Below the pieces are notes generated by a model, which had not been told where the DNA came from, did not search any database, and saw only the letters and a program-made list of their open reading frames with translations. Source: an uncultured Chromatiaceae bacterium (GTDB lineage Bacteria > Pseudomonadota > Gammaproteobacteria > DRLM01). From it: 64,000 nt of DNA. A program made the position numbers and the translations under genes. Positions 29,748 to 38,972 of this stretch are shown here, piece by piece. Every line of letters begins with the position of its first letter. Position 1 is the stretch's first letter. The stretch covers positions 1 through 64,000 of the forward strand of contig CALZJG010000082.1 in the NCBI GenBank assembly GCA_945787555.1. The letters run 5' to 3'.

Positions 29748-30527
29748 TTGTGTATACGGGCATACCAACCGTTGAATTGGTCCGAACAACTACTCCTGTT
29801 CATCATTTCCCTCGTCGCTAATCTGTTTTCCGCCTTCGCGGGCGGCGGCGCCGGCTTGATACAACTGCCGGCCCTGATCTTACTGGGCCTGCCATTCGGG
29901 ATCGCCTTGGCGACCCATAAAGTCGCCAGTGTTGCATTAGGTATCGGCGCAACCGCCCGCCACTTAAGAGAACGCACCCTAGAAGCGAGCCTTGCGCTGT
30001 TCATCCTCGCCTGCGGCCTGCCGGGCGTGGTGCTGGGCGCCAGCCTCATCCTGAACGTGCCGGACGACGCGGCGCGTATCGCCCTAGGTATATTGACCAT
30101 CGGCCTGGGCGTTTATTCCTCTCTACGGCCCCATCTGGGCCTACACCATGCGCCGCGCCATCGCGACCGGCTCGGCCACGTACTGGGCGGCGCAGTGCTG
30201 TTCATTATAGGGATACTCAACGGATCGCTCACCTCCGGCACGGGCTTATTCGTAACATTGTGGCTGGTGCACTGGTTCGGCCTCGATTACAAACGCGCGG
30301 TGGCCTATACCTTGGTACTGGTCGGCTTGTTCTGGAACGGTGCGGGGGCCGTGACCTTGGGCCTGCTCGGCGAAATACGCTGGAGCTGGTTGCCGGCCCT
30401 GTTTGCCGGCTCGCTCTTGGGTGGCTATCTGGGCGCCCACTACGCCATCGCCAAGGGTAACCGCTGGATCAAGCGCGGCTACGAAATCATCACCATACTG
30501 GTGGGCCTCAGCCTGTTGTGGGCGTGA
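29748..30527 (+). CDS. TauE/SafE-family membrane exporter
   Basis: About 259 residues with eight or so hydrophobic helices. The first repeat shows [22 protein letters not shown], a typical TauE/SafE signature, and the second repeat has [17 protein letters not shown]. The family exports sulfite, sulfoacetate or related anions; the substrate here is unknown. No ATG is available near the 5' end: the frame starts at TTG 29748, and TTG 29772 is an alternative. The 3' end overlaps the convergent pyrE by 20 bp. Confidence 0.85.
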   Translation: MCIRAYQPLNWSEQLLLFIISLVANLFSAFAGGGAGLIQLPALILLGLPFGIALATHKVASVALGIGATARHLRERTLEASLALFILACGLPGVVLGASLILNVPDDAARIALGILTIGLGVYSSLRPHLGLHHAPRHRDRLGHVLGGAVLFIIGILNGSLTSGTGLFVTLWLVHWFGLDYKRAVAYTLVLVGLFWNGAGAVTLGLLGEIRWSWLPALFAGSLLGGYLGAHYAIAKGNRWIKRGYEIITILVGLSLLWA

Positions 30528-31164
30528 CGCCATAGTGCTCGCGATAGACGCGTATGCGAGCTAGCACGCCGCTCATATCTGCATCCTGATGCAAATAACT
30601 CAGCACATCATCCAGACACACAATGCTCACCACGGGGATGCCGTGGCGCTGTGCCACCTCCTGCACGGCCGATAATTCACCGTGGCTGCGCTCCTGACGA
30701 TCCAAGGCAATGGCCACGCCGGCCGGTTCAGCGCCGGCGGCACGGATGATCTGCACTGACTCGCCCACCGAGGTGCCGGCGGAAATCACGTCGTCTATGA
30801 TGAGCACCCGGCCTTGCAGCGGCGCACCCACCGTCAAACCGCCCTCGCCGTGATCCTTGGCTTCCTTGCGGTTGAAGGCATAGGGCACGTCCTTACCGTG
30901 ATGATCGGCCAGCGCCACCGAGGTAGTCACCGCCAACGGAATGCCTTTATAGGCCGGACCAAACAGCATGTCATAGTGCACGGCACTACTTTCTATGGCC
31001 GCGGCGTAATAGCGCCCCAGCTGAGCGATACTGGCCCCGCTGTTGAACAGCCCAGTGTTAAAGAAATATGGGCTACGGCGTCCCGATTTCAGCGTAAATT
31101 CGCCGAACCGCAACACCTGATAGGCGATAGCGAATGCAATGAAGTCGCGCTGATAAGTAAGCAT
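30508..31164 (-). CDS. pyrE: Orotate phosphoribosyltransferase
   Basis: 218 residues. PyrE makes orotidine 5'-phosphate from orotate and PRPP in pyrimidine synthesis. The N-terminus [13 protein letters not shown], the segment [19 protein letters not shown] and the PRPP loop [13 protein letters not shown] are diagnostic. I chose ATG 31164 because it matches homologue starts and follows a good promoter with a short leader; ATG 31179 is in frame. Confidence 0.96.
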   Translation of the reverse strand: MLTYQRDFIAFAIAYQVLRFGEFTLKSGRRSPYFFNTGLFNSGASIAQLGRYYAAAIESSAVHYDMLFGPAYKGIPLAVTTSVALADHHGKDVPYAFNRKEAKDHGEGGLTVGAPLQGRVLIIDDVISAGTSVGESVQIIRAAGAEPAGVAIALDRQERSHGELSAVQEVAQRHGIPVVSIVCLDDVLSYLHQDADMSGVLARIRVYREHYGVTPTTG

Positions 31165-31195
31165 ATAGGTAACATCCACGGTAGTGATGCAACTT

Positions 31196-31223
31196 ATTGT
31201 AACGTCACCGGCGAGGCAGGCAA
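31196..31223 (-). promoter_or_regulatory. Candidate pyrE promoter
   Basis: Minus-strand -35 TTGCCT (31218-31223), 16-nt spacer and -10 TACAAT (31196-31201). The expected start would give a leader of about 25 nt before the pyrE ATG at 31164. Confidence 0.6.
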
Positions 31224-31275
31224 CCGCAGGTCATGATTTTGTTACACTTGCCGCTTTGTGCGCGGGACAGACTCA

Positions 31276-32049
31276 ATGAAAATCATCACCATCAACGTCA
31301 ACGGCATCCGCTCGGCCGCCAAAAAGGGCCTGCTCGACTGGCTGGGCGAACAAGGTGCCGACGTAATCTGCCTGCAGGAAACCAAAGCACAGGAACATCA
31401 GCTGGCCGAGGAAATCATCCGTCCGCACGGCTATTATAGTTACTTTCATGACGCACAGAAGAAAGGCTACAGCGGCGTGGCCGTCTACTCGCGACGCGAG
31501 CCCGATCGCGTGCGGGTCGGCCTGGGTTGGCCGGACATCGACGCTGAAGGGCGCTACATACAGGTTGACTTCGACAATCTCAGCGTCGCCTCCCTATACC
31601 TGCCCTCGGGCTCGAGCGGCGAACATCGCCAAGCGGTGAAATTCGATTTCATGGCGCGCTACCTGCCCGTGCTGCAGAAACTACGGCGCAGCCGGCGCGA
31701 TTACATCCTGTGCGGGGATTGGAATATCGCCCATAAAGCCATCGATTTGAAGAACTGGCGGGGCAATCAAAAGAATTCTGGATTCCTGCCCGAAGAACGC
31801 GCCTGGTTCGATCAAGTCTTCGAGGATATCGGCTGGATCGATGCCTTTCGCGTGGTCAATCAAGCAGCCGATCAATACACCTGGTGGTCCAACCGAGGCC
31901 AAGCATGGGCCAAGAATGTGGGATGGCGTATTGACTATCAGGTGGTGAGTCCGCGCCTCAAGGACAGGATCGTGTCGGCGGACATCTACAAAACACAACG
32001 TTTCTCCGATCACGCGCCCTTGATTATGGAATACGATGGTGAACTATAG
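31276..32049 (+). CDS. xthA: Exodeoxyribonuclease III (AP endonuclease)
   Basis: 257 residues of the EEP superfamily, acting on abasic sites and 3' ends in base-excision repair. Catalytic blocks: INVNGIR, CLQETKA, GDWNIAHKAIDL, RIDYQ and SDHAP. I chose ATG 31276 (MKIITINVNGIRSA); a GTG at 31258 is in frame but less likely. Divergent from pyrE, as in many gammaproteobacteria. Confidence 0.95.
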   Translation: MKIITINVNGIRSAAKKGLLDWLGEQGADVICLQETKAQEHQLAEEIIRPHGYYSYFHDAQKKGYSGVAVYSRREPDRVRVGLGWPDIDAEGRYIQVDFDNLSVASLYLPSGSSGEHRQAVKFDFMARYLPVLQKLRRSRRDYILCGDWNIAHKAIDLKNWRGNQKNSGFLPEERAWFDQVFEDIGWIDAFRVVNQAADQYTWWSNRGQAWAKNVGWRIDYQVVSPRLKDRIVSADIYKTQRFSDHAPLIMEYDGEL

Positions 32050-32062
32050 ACTGACGCTCGCC

Positions 32063-34120
32063 TTACATCGCGGCACGTGACGCCGACCCCGCATCGATCC
32101 CGGTATCCTTATCGCCAGCATCTGTGGAGGCGGCCTGACCCTGCAGCATGGCTTCGGCGGGAATAGGAACACAAAGTCGTTCTTTGATTTTACTGAGCGT
32201 CACAAGCTCGCGCTCCAGCAATCCACAGCGCCTTTCCAATTCACGGGTCTTGGCATCCAAAGAATCTCGGGACTCATTGATCTTACACAGCGTTTCCAGA
32301 TACTGATCGAGCATCTGCTTGTTTTCACTGACCTGCTTGACCAGCGGCACCATGGTGCTCTTCAGCCAAGCATCGGCCTCTTTATTGGCTTTCATATACA
32401 AATGACGCACATGACTGGCCAGCGAGATGAAGAATTTCTTCACCACGAAATGTTGCTCGGTCATGGTGGTGATGGGGCTGTCGCGAAACGCCTCGGCCTC
32501 TTCGTACAGACGCTCCAGTTCGATACGATACTTCTTCAGAGAGAAACCCTTTAGATCCTCCATGGGCAGTCCGTGCTCCTCGTGGAATTTGCGATAAATC
32601 GCTTGCACCACGTTAGCGGTTTGCTCAGCCTGGGTGGCCACGTGCTGCATACTGTCACGCGCCCCATCGAAGAAAGTTTTCATACCGTTTTTTAGACCAG
32701 CGGTAGTCCAACTGCCTTCCATGTTACGACGGGTTCTATTCACCAAGTCGTCCACGGCCTGGATGCTCAGCGCATCAAGCATAGACTTGGAGTGCTGAGC
32801 AATGACGCGGCGGCTGGCCTGGAAACTTTCCATGTTTTTGTTGTAGGCCGCTTGGCGTTCCCGGGTTTTCTTCATCATACCGGTGATCACGTCGGCATTG
32901 CGCCCACTCAGGGAGCGCAGCTCCCCGAGTTGCTGGCGAGAGCTGTCCAAGCGTTGAGCCACCATTTGTCGGGTGGCTTTCAACATTTGATTGATGGAAC
33001 CGACGATAGTATCCCGCACTATGGTTTGTTTGGCGGGCAGAATTTCATCCGCAAGGTAGCCTTCCAAGTCCAACAGACGGCTACGCGTCAACAGATCCTT
33101 GTCATCACGGATTTTTGCTACCAGCGCTTTTTGCGCTGACACAGGGAACACGTTATTTGGGTCGATGCTGAGCAGCTTGGCGGTTTCCTCGCACTGATGC
33201 TGCACTGTCGCCTCGATCTCGGCGGGATTCTTAATCTCATCCCACAGCGTGTCGATTTTATTTAAGGCCGCCACCAGCCCTTTGTTGTTCTCGCTGCTGT
33301 GAAAGGATTTGATATGGTATTGCCACATATCCAAATCACTGCGTGTCACGCCTGTATCGGCGGCCAGGATGAACAACACGGCATGCGCATTGGGTAACAT
33401 GCTCAAGGTCAGTTCCGGTTCACTGCCCAGGGCGTTGAGCCCCGGCGTATCAAGTATGGTCAAACCTTGCTGTAGCAAAGGATGTGGAAAGCTGATCAGC
33501 GCATGGCGCCACATAGGGATATCGACGTGGCTGGGAGCCTTGCCGTTCTTAGACAAGTGACCGTGCATCTCATCATTGTAAAGGCCGAGTTTGGTGGCAT
33601 CGTCAATACTGACCCGCTTGACCTTGACGACCTCGCGCAGCGCCTCGGCCATCTGGTCGGGCGAGTTCACGTCCAGCGGAATACTGCTCCAACGTTCTGG
33701 TTGGTCTTTCAGATCGGCGATGCTCAGTTCCTCGAGACGGGTTTCAATGGGCAGCAAGCGAATGTAGGCCTCGTCGGCCTGCTGATCGTAGAACAGCTCG
33801 GTGGGGCACATGGTCGTGCGACCGGCCTCCGAGGGCAGCAGGCGACGCTGATAATCCGAAAAAAATATGGCGTTAATGAGCTCAGTCTTACCGCGCGAGA
33901 ACTCGGCCACGAAGGCGATCACCAGGCGATCGCTGCGCAGATTGTCTTGCGCGTCGTGAATACGCAGATCCACTTCGGGCGAGCCCATGCGGCGCTCATC
34001 AAGCCACTTCCTGTATTCCTGGATGGCCTGCACGACTTCCGCTTTCCAGAGGTCGTAGGCACGCATCTGGTCCCGGAAATGATCCTGATTGTTGCCTTCG
34101 CTATCCACCCGTGAGAGCAT
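32063..34120 (-). CDS. Dynamin-like large GTPase
   Basis: 685 residues. The GTPase domain shows the P-loop AEFSRGKTELI (about 71-81), a switch I Thr in GRTTMCPTELFYD, G3 DTPGLNALGSEPE and G4 ALNKID. Long helical segments follow, as in bacterial dynamin-like proteins, which act in membrane remodelling or repair. I see no clear transmembrane helix, so membrane contact would be through a paddle-like region (inference). I chose ATG 34120, preceded by GGGAG; GTG 34144 is in frame. It ends 13 bp from the convergent xthA. No second dynamin-like gene is adjacent, although bacterial members often occur in pairs. Confidence 0.88.
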   Translation of the reverse strand: MLSRVDSEGNNQDHFRDQMRAYDLWKAEVVQAIQEYRKWLDERRMGSPEVDLRIHDAQDNLRSDRLVIAFVAEFSRGKTELINAIFFSDYQRRLLPSEAGRTTMCPTELFYDQQADEAYIRLLPIETRLEELSIADLKDQPERWSSIPLDVNSPDQMAEALREVVKVKRVSIDDATKLGLYNDEMHGHLSKNGKAPSHVDIPMWRHALISFPHPLLQQGLTILDTPGLNALGSEPELTLSMLPNAHAVLFILAADTGVTRSDLDMWQYHIKSFHSSENNKGLVAALNKIDTLWDEIKNPAEIEATVQHQCEETAKLLSIDPNNVFPVSAQKALVAKIRDDKDLLTRSRLLDLEGYLADEILPAKQTIVRDTIVGSINQMLKATRQMVAQRLDSSRQQLGELRSLSGRNADVITGMMKKTRERQAAYNKNMESFQASRRVIAQHSKSMLDALSIQAVDDLVNRTRRNMEGSWTTAGLKNGMKTFFDGARDSMQHVATQAEQTANVVQAIYRKFHEEHGLPMEDLKGFSLKKYRIELERLYEEAEAFRDSPITTMTEQHFVVKKFFISLASHVRHLYMKANKEADAWLKSTMVPLVKQVSENKQMLDQYLETLCKINESRDSLDAKTRELERRCGLLERELVTLSKIKERLCVPIPAEAMLQGQAASTDAGDKDTGIDAGSASRAAM

Positions 34121-34309
34121 GTTTGTCTTCTCCCAAGACGACACCGTGGGTTCTAGTCCCTACCGGAATATCGGTCGTTTCCTATCAGCCTTTAGCTGTG
34201 CATGCTTCCGTGCCGAGAGAACTCCGCTCGGAAACGCCGGGTATCGTGGCAGTGTGTCAACCTACTTCCGCCAGGACACCGAGACTGCATGCGCAGTCCG
34301 TAGTCAGGG

Positions 34310-34612
34310 TTAGCGGCCTGTCCGCGGAGAAATGTAGGGGGGCAATGCGCGAGGCGCGACAATACGCAATATCTTCTCCCTGCCGGCGGCGCCTTTTATC
34401 AAGGTAACTCGTGATTTGGGCACGGAAAATATATCGGAGAAAAGGCCGACGAGATGGGCATTTGCCTTGCCATCCACCGGTGGAGCGGTAAGTCGCACCT
34501 TGAGGCTGTCGCCGTGCGAGCCCGCTACTTCATCTTTGCTGGCGCGCGGCTGGACGCGCACTTTGAGCAGCAAGTTCTCGCCCTCCCAGCGATACCAGCG
34601 GGCGATGCCCAC
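34310..34612 (-). CDS. yggU: DUF167/YggU-family protein
   Basis: 100 residues. LLLKVRVQPRASKDEVAG, the LKVRLTAPPVDGKANAHLV block and VTLIKGAAGREKILRI are the DUF167 signature. Function unknown. Two bases separate it from yggT, as in the conserved yggS-proC-yggT-yggU cluster. Confidence 0.93.
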   Translation of the reverse strand: MGIARWYRWEGENLLLKVRVQPRASKDEVAGSHGDSLKVRLTAPPVDGKANAHLVGLFSDIFSVPKSRVTLIKGAAGREKILRIVAPRALPPYISPRTGR

Positions 34613-34614
34613 AC

Positions 34615-35190
34615 TCAGCTCAGGCTACGACCGAAGTCGGCAAGCGGCGCTACGATAAGCAATTTCAGCAGCTGAAAAAACAACAGCACTACGATGGGCG
34701 ATAGATCGATCCCCGAGATGGCCGGCATTACGCGCCGCGCCGGCGCCAATACCGGCTCGGTGAGTTGGTGCAATAAGGCCGTCATGGGGTTGTAATTGCC
34801 GGGCGCCAACCAACTCAGGATGACTTGAATCAAAATCATGACGACATAGACATTGAGCGTGAGATTGATGAGCTCCGCTAGCGCACCGACGAACAGCCCA
34901 CCCGGTGCCGCAGCGCGGCCCAGGGTGGTGTTTACCAAGAATACTTCTAACATCTGCAAGGCGACGAGCAGCAGCACCGAGGCCAGATCGATACCGCCCC
35001 AACCGGGAATGATACGGCGCAGCGGCTTGAGCGGTGGGTTGGTGACCTTGACCAAAAATTGAGACAGAGGATTGTAGAAATCAGCGCCCGCCCACTGTAA
35101 TAAAAAGCGCAACAAGACGGCCAAGATATACAGCCCGAACAACGCGTTTATGACCAACACCCCCGAAGCGGTGAAATACTGATTGTCCAT
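34615..35190 (-). CDS. yggT: YggT-family integral membrane protein
   Basis: 191 residues with two YggT repeats, each a pair of membrane helices around an NPLSQFLVKVTNPPLKPLRR-type or NPMTALLHQLTEPVLAPARR-type segment. The family is linked to osmotic tolerance and to the division/envelope region in other bacteria. The ATG at 35190 overlaps the proC TGA (TGATG), which decides the start over the TTG one codon earlier. Confidence 0.93.
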   Translation of the reverse strand: MDNQYFTASGVLVINALFGLYILAVLLRFLLQWAGADFYNPLSQFLVKVTNPPLKPLRRIIPGWGGIDLASVLLLVALQMLEVFLVNTTLGRAAAPGGLFVGALAELINLTLNVYVVMILIQVILSWLAPGNYNPMTALLHQLTEPVLAPARRVMPAISGIDLSPIVVLLFFQLLKLLIVAPLADFGRSLS

Positions 35191-36017
35191 CAAGCCTCCC
35201 CGAACATCTTGGCCAATTCCTCGGAACGTTGCCGCGCCGCCGCCAGCGCGCGATCGAATAGCGCTTGCACATCGCCGTCCTGTAACACCTTGATTCCCTG
35301 CTCTGTGGTGCCACCGGGGGAAGTCACGCGACGCCCCAAGTCAGCGACACCCTCGGTGCTTTCCAAGGCCATTTTCGCCGCGCCGTAAGCGGTCTGCAGA
35401 GTCAATAAGCGGGCCGTGTCTTGGTCCAGGCCCAAACGACGGCCAGCGTTTTCCAAGGCCTCCATCACCAAGAAGAAATAGGCCGGCCCGCTGCCCGAGA
35501 GCGCGGTCACCGCGTCCATGAGCGCTTCATTGTCTAACCACAGTGTCACGCCCACCGCGCGTAAAATGGATTCGGCCAAGTCTTTTTGATCTGCCGTAAC
35601 ATACGCGTTGGCATACAAGGCGGTGGCGCCGGCGCGGACCAAGGCGGGCGTATTGGGCATGGTACGTACGATGGCCACCTCTGCACCCGCCCAGCGTCGC
35701 AAATCAGCCTCGCGTATCCCAGCGGCCACGGAAATCAGCAGCGGGCCTCTGCGGCGGAGGGCGGCGGCACAATCAAGCATGACGTCCTTGGCAATTTGCG
35801 GCTTCACCGCCAGCACGACCACATCAGCTTGCTCGATTGCCTCGCCGTTGGACGTGGTGATATGCACGCCGAAATGATCGCGATGCTTTTGCAGGGTGTC
35901 GGTGCTGGGATCCGCGACCCACAATCGTTGCGGGTCGCAACCATCAGCGACGAGCCCCCCGATCAGGCTGCGGCCCATGTTGCCGCCACCGATGAATGCT
36001 ATGTTGCTGTCTTTCAT
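35190..36017 (-). CDS. proC: Pyrroline-5-carboxylate reductase
   Basis: 275 residues, last step of proline synthesis. N-terminal NADP-binding IAFIGGGNMGRSLIGG; C-terminal ALSGSGPAYFFLVMEAL and the VTSPGGTTEQGI signature. I chose ATG 36017, which has AGGG about 9 nt upstream and gives the normal N-terminus; a GTG at 36041 is in frame. It overlaps yggT by one base of the start codon. Confidence 0.96.
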   Translation of the reverse strand: MKDSNIAFIGGGNMGRSLIGGLVADGCDPQRLWVADPSTDTLQKHRDHFGVHITTSNGEAIEQADVVVLAVKPQIAKDVMLDCAAALRRRGPLLISVAAGIREADLRRWAGAEVAIVRTMPNTPALVRAGATALYANAYVTADQKDLAESILRAVGVTLWLDNEALMDAVTALSGSGPAYFFLVMEALENAGRRLGLDQDTARLLTLQTAYGAAKMALESTEGVADLGRRVTSPGGTTEQGIKVLQDGDVQALFDRALAAARQRSEELAKMFGEA

Positions 36018-36092
36018 GGCAGTTGCCCTGTTCAATTTCACGCGGAGTATCGGCGAAGGTTATCACAGTTACCGCGATGCGGCGGAGCATCG

Positions 36093-36779
36093 CTAGCCGG
36101 GGCGCGCACCGAATAGGGCGCTACCGACACGCACCATGGTCGCGCCCTCGGCGATAGCCGCCTCCAAATCACCCGACATGCCCATCGACAGCGTATCTAA
36201 GACCAAACCGCGTTCGTGCAATTCATCGCGAGCCTCGCGCAACAAACGAAAATAATCTCGCTGAGTGAGGAGGTCGTCACTCACTGGCGGCAGCGCCATG
36301 AGACCGCGCAACTCAAGATGAGGCAAGTTGGCAATGATGTCCGCCAAGGCGGGTAGGTCGCGCAATGATACGCCTGCTTTTTGTGCTTCTTCGCCCACGT
36401 TCACTTGGATGCAAACATTGAGCGGCGGCAGTGTGGCGGGGCGTTGGTCACTCAAACGACGGGCGCTTTTCTCGCGATCTACGCCATGCACCCAGGCAAA
36501 CCGCTCGGCGATGGGGCGGGTTTTGTTGCCTTGCACCACGCCGGTGTAATGCCATTCGATGTCCAAGGCGGCGAGCGCGGCGAGCTTGGGCAGCGCCTCT
36601 TGCAGATAGCTTTCACCGAAACGCGCCTGCCCCGCCGCATAGACTTGGGCGATCGCCGCGACGGGATGTCCCTTGCTCACGGCCAGCAAAGAGACCGAGT
36701 GCGGGACACGGCCATAGTGACGCTCGGCGGCGGCGATGCGCCCGCGCACAGCGGCGAGTCGTTCGGCAAGAGTACGCAT
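36093..36779 (-). CDS. yggS: YggS/PLPBP-family pyridoxal phosphate homeostasis protein
   Basis: 228 residues, single-domain alanine-racemase-like fold. The PLP-binding Lys lies in LLAVSKGHP; other blocks are FGESYLQEA, IEWHYTGVVQGNK, LSMGMSGDLEAAIAEGATMV and VRVGSALFGAR. It buffers PLP and has no known catalytic activity. I chose ATG 36779 (MRTLAERL), which matches homologues. First gene of yggS-proC-yggT-yggU, divergent from pilT. Confidence 0.95.
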   Translation of the reverse strand: MRTLAERLAAVRGRIAAAERHYGRVPHSVSLLAVSKGHPVAAIAQVYAAGQARFGESYLQEALPKLAALAALDIEWHYTGVVQGNKTRPIAERFAWVHGVDREKSARRLSDQRPATLPPLNVCIQVNVGEEAQKAGVSLRDLPALADIIANLPHLELRGLMALPPVSDDLLTQRDYFRLLREARDELHERGLVLDTLSMGMSGDLEAAIAEGATMVRVGSALFGARPG

Positions 36780-36945
36780 AGAATAAAGTTGCCCGATGTG
36801 CGGCGAGAAGCTAAGTTTAGCGCATTGTATCGGGCCAGGGATGGCGCGTGGCGTGAACATCAAGAACTCATGCCGGCGGCCGCTATGGGTCCATGATGGT
36901 AGTGTCGGTACGCCGGCACGCAGTTTCGAGAGTTAGGAGAACAAA

Positions 36946-37983
36946 ATGGACATCGCCGAGTTGCTCGCTTTCAGCGTCAAGAATGCCGCATCCGATTTGC
37001 ACTTATCCGCCGGACTGCCACCCATGATCCGTGTCGACGGCGACGTGCGCCGCATCAACGTGCCACCGCTGGATAACAAGCAGGTGCACTCGATGATCTA
37101 CGACATCATGAACGACAAGCAGCGCAAGGATTTCGAGGAATTCTTAGAAACCGACTTCTCGTTCGAGATCCCCGGCCTGGCGCGCTTTCGCGTCAACGCC
37201 TTCAATCAAAATCGCGGCGTAGGCGCCGTGTTCCGTACCATTCCCTCCAACATTCTAAGCCTAGAGGAACTGGGCTGCCCGGAAGTGTTCAAGGAGATCT
37301 CCGATCAACCGCGCGGCTTGGTGTGCGTCACCGGCCCCACCGGCTCGGGCAAATCTACCACGCTGGCGGCAATGATCGACTATGTGAACAATAACGAATT
37401 CGGTCACATCCTCACTATCGAGGACCCCATCGAGTTCGTGCACACCAGTAAGAAATGCCTGATCAACCAACGCGAGGTGCACCGCGACACGCTCGGCTTC
37501 AACGAATCGTTACGCTCGGCCCTGCGCGAAGACCCCGACATTATCCTGGTGGGTGAAATGCGTGACCCCGAGACCATCCGTCTCGCCCTCACCGCCGCCG
37601 AGACCGGTCACTTGGTGTTCGGCACCCTGCATACCAGTTCGGCGGCCAAAACCATAGACCGTATCGTGGACGTATTCCCCGCCGCGGAAAAGGAAATGGT
37701 GCGTTCGATGTTATCGGAGTCACTGCGCGCGGTCATTTCGCAAACACTGCTCAAGAAAACGGGCGGCGGCCGCGTAGCGGCGCATGAAATCATGGTCGGT
37801 ACCCCCGCCATCCGTAATCTAATCCGCGAAGCGAAGATCCCGCAGATGTATTCCGCCATCCAAACCGGCCAGCAATACGGCATGCAAACCCTGGATCAAT
37901 GTCTGTTGGATTTAGTACGCCGGGGCGTGGTGACCAAACAAAACGCGGCCGCCTATGCGGCCAATAAAGATTCCTTCAACTAA
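36946..37983 (+). CDS. pilT: Type IV pilus retraction ATPase PilT
   Basis: 345 residues. Cytoplasmic hexameric ATPase that drives pilus retraction, twitching and DNA uptake. Walker A GPTGSGKST (about 133), Walker B in DPDIILVGEMRD, His box TGHLVFGTLHTSSA and the C-terminal AIRNLIREAKIPQM retraction motif separate it from PilB. AGGAG precedes the ATG. Divergent from yggS as in Pseudomonas, but pilU, often next, does not follow; a repeat element does. Confidence 0.97.
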   Translation: MDIAELLAFSVKNAASDLHLSAGLPPMIRVDGDVRRINVPPLDNKQVHSMIYDIMNDKQRKDFEEFLETDFSFEIPGLARFRVNAFNQNRGVGAVFRTIPSNILSLEELGCPEVFKEISDQPRGLVCVTGPTGSGKSTTLAAMIDYVNNNEFGHILTIEDPIEFVHTSKKCLINQREVHRDTLGFNESLRSALREDPDIILVGEMRDPETIRLALTAAETGHLVFGTLHTSSAAKTIDRIVDVFPAAEKEMVRSMLSESLRAVISQTLLKKTGGGRVAAHEIMVGTPAIRNLIREAKIPQMYSAIQTGQQYGMQTLDQCLLDLVRRGVVTKQNAAAYAANKDSFN

Positions 37984-38003
37984 GACAGTGTCTTCGACTT
38001 GCG

Positions 38004-38060
38004 CCCCTCTCCCGCAAGCGGGGAGAGCGGAGCGAGGGGGGCGCAGCCGTTGGGGTGAAG
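38004..38060 (+). repeat. Palindromic interspersed repeat, copy A (intergenic, after pilT)
   Basis: Begins with the hairpin CCCCTCTCCCGC/GCGGGGAGAG, followed by an arm ending GGGGCGCAGCCGTTGGGGTGA. The whole 57 bp matches copy B near ddl with few differences and copy D in murF more loosely. Confidence 0.9.
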
Positions 38061-38197
38061 GTGTAGACCGAAGCTGCTACACCACACGCTTGCAGAATAT
38101 AGTCAAGACAAACGACTTTCAGATTACTCAACCCACCCTCGCCCTTTCGCAATATATACACAGAACAAAACAATTCTGCGCTAACCGCGAAGTCTAT

Positions 38198-38971
38198 TTA
38201 GACCTGCCTCGCCGCCGGCAACCACACCTCACCACTCGGACCACGCGCACGACGCAACGCGCAACCGTAGAGCCGGGATAAATTCTCTTCCGTCACCACT
38301 AGCTCGCTCGGCCCGGCCAACGTTTCACCCTCGCCGAACAACAATAGCGCGTGATCGCATTGTTGCAACGCATTGATCAAGTCATGCGTCACCATCACCA
38401 GCGCTTTACCTTGGCGCTGCGCCAGTTCGGTGAACAGCGCCAGGGTCTGCAACTGATGACGTAAGTCGAGATGATTGGTGGGCTCGTCCAACAGCATCAG
38501 CCGCGGGTCTTGCACCAACAACGCGGCGATAGCTAGGCGGCGGCGTTCACCGCCCGACAAGGTCGACACCGTGCGCTGCGCCAACTCCCCGATATCCACC
38601 GTGGCCAGCGCCGCGCGCGCGCACGCGGCATCGGCACTGCTTTCCCACTCCCAGCGCCCAAGATAGGGATGACGACCGATGAGCGCGGTATCCAGCACCG
38701 TGCTGGAAAAAGGGTCCTCGTAATGTTGCAGCAGCAGACCGCGCCAGCGCGCCAATAGGCGCGGCGGCCAGTGCTCGAGCGCTTGCTCGCCTAGCTGGAT
38801 AGCGCCGGCCGCCGCTGCGCGTAAGCCGGCCAAGGTATGCAGCAAGGTGGTTTTCCCCACACCGTTGGGGCCCAGCACCGCCCAGCGCTGCCCCGCCCGT
38901 ACCTGCAAAGACAAATCCCGACACACGCATTTACCGGCGATGGTGACGGTGAGCCGCTCGACGCGCAGCAT
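38198..38971 (-). CDS. ABC importer ATPase, FecE/BtuD type
   Basis: 257 residues: Walker A GPNGVGKTT, Q-loop region, signature LSGGERRRLAIAALL and Walker B LMLLDEPTNHLD. The pairing with a FecCD permease identifies an importer for cobalamin, haem or an iron-siderophore. I chose ATG 38971 (MLRVERLTV), two bases before the end of the permease stop; longer in-frame extensions lie within the permease gene. Confidence 0.92.
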   Translation of the reverse strand: MLRVERLTVTIAGKCVCRDLSLQVRAGQRWAVLGPNGVGKTTLLHTLAGLRAAAAGAIQLGEQALEHWPPRLLARWRGLLLQHYEDPFSSTVLDTALIGRHPYLGRWEWESSADAACARAALATVDIGELAQRTVSTLSGGERRRLAIAALLVQDPRLMLLDEPTNHLDLRHQLQTLALFTELAQRQGKALVMVTHDLINALQQCDHALLLFGEGETLAGPSELVVTEENLSRLYGCALRRARGPSGEVWLPAARQV

Positions 38972-38972
38972 C

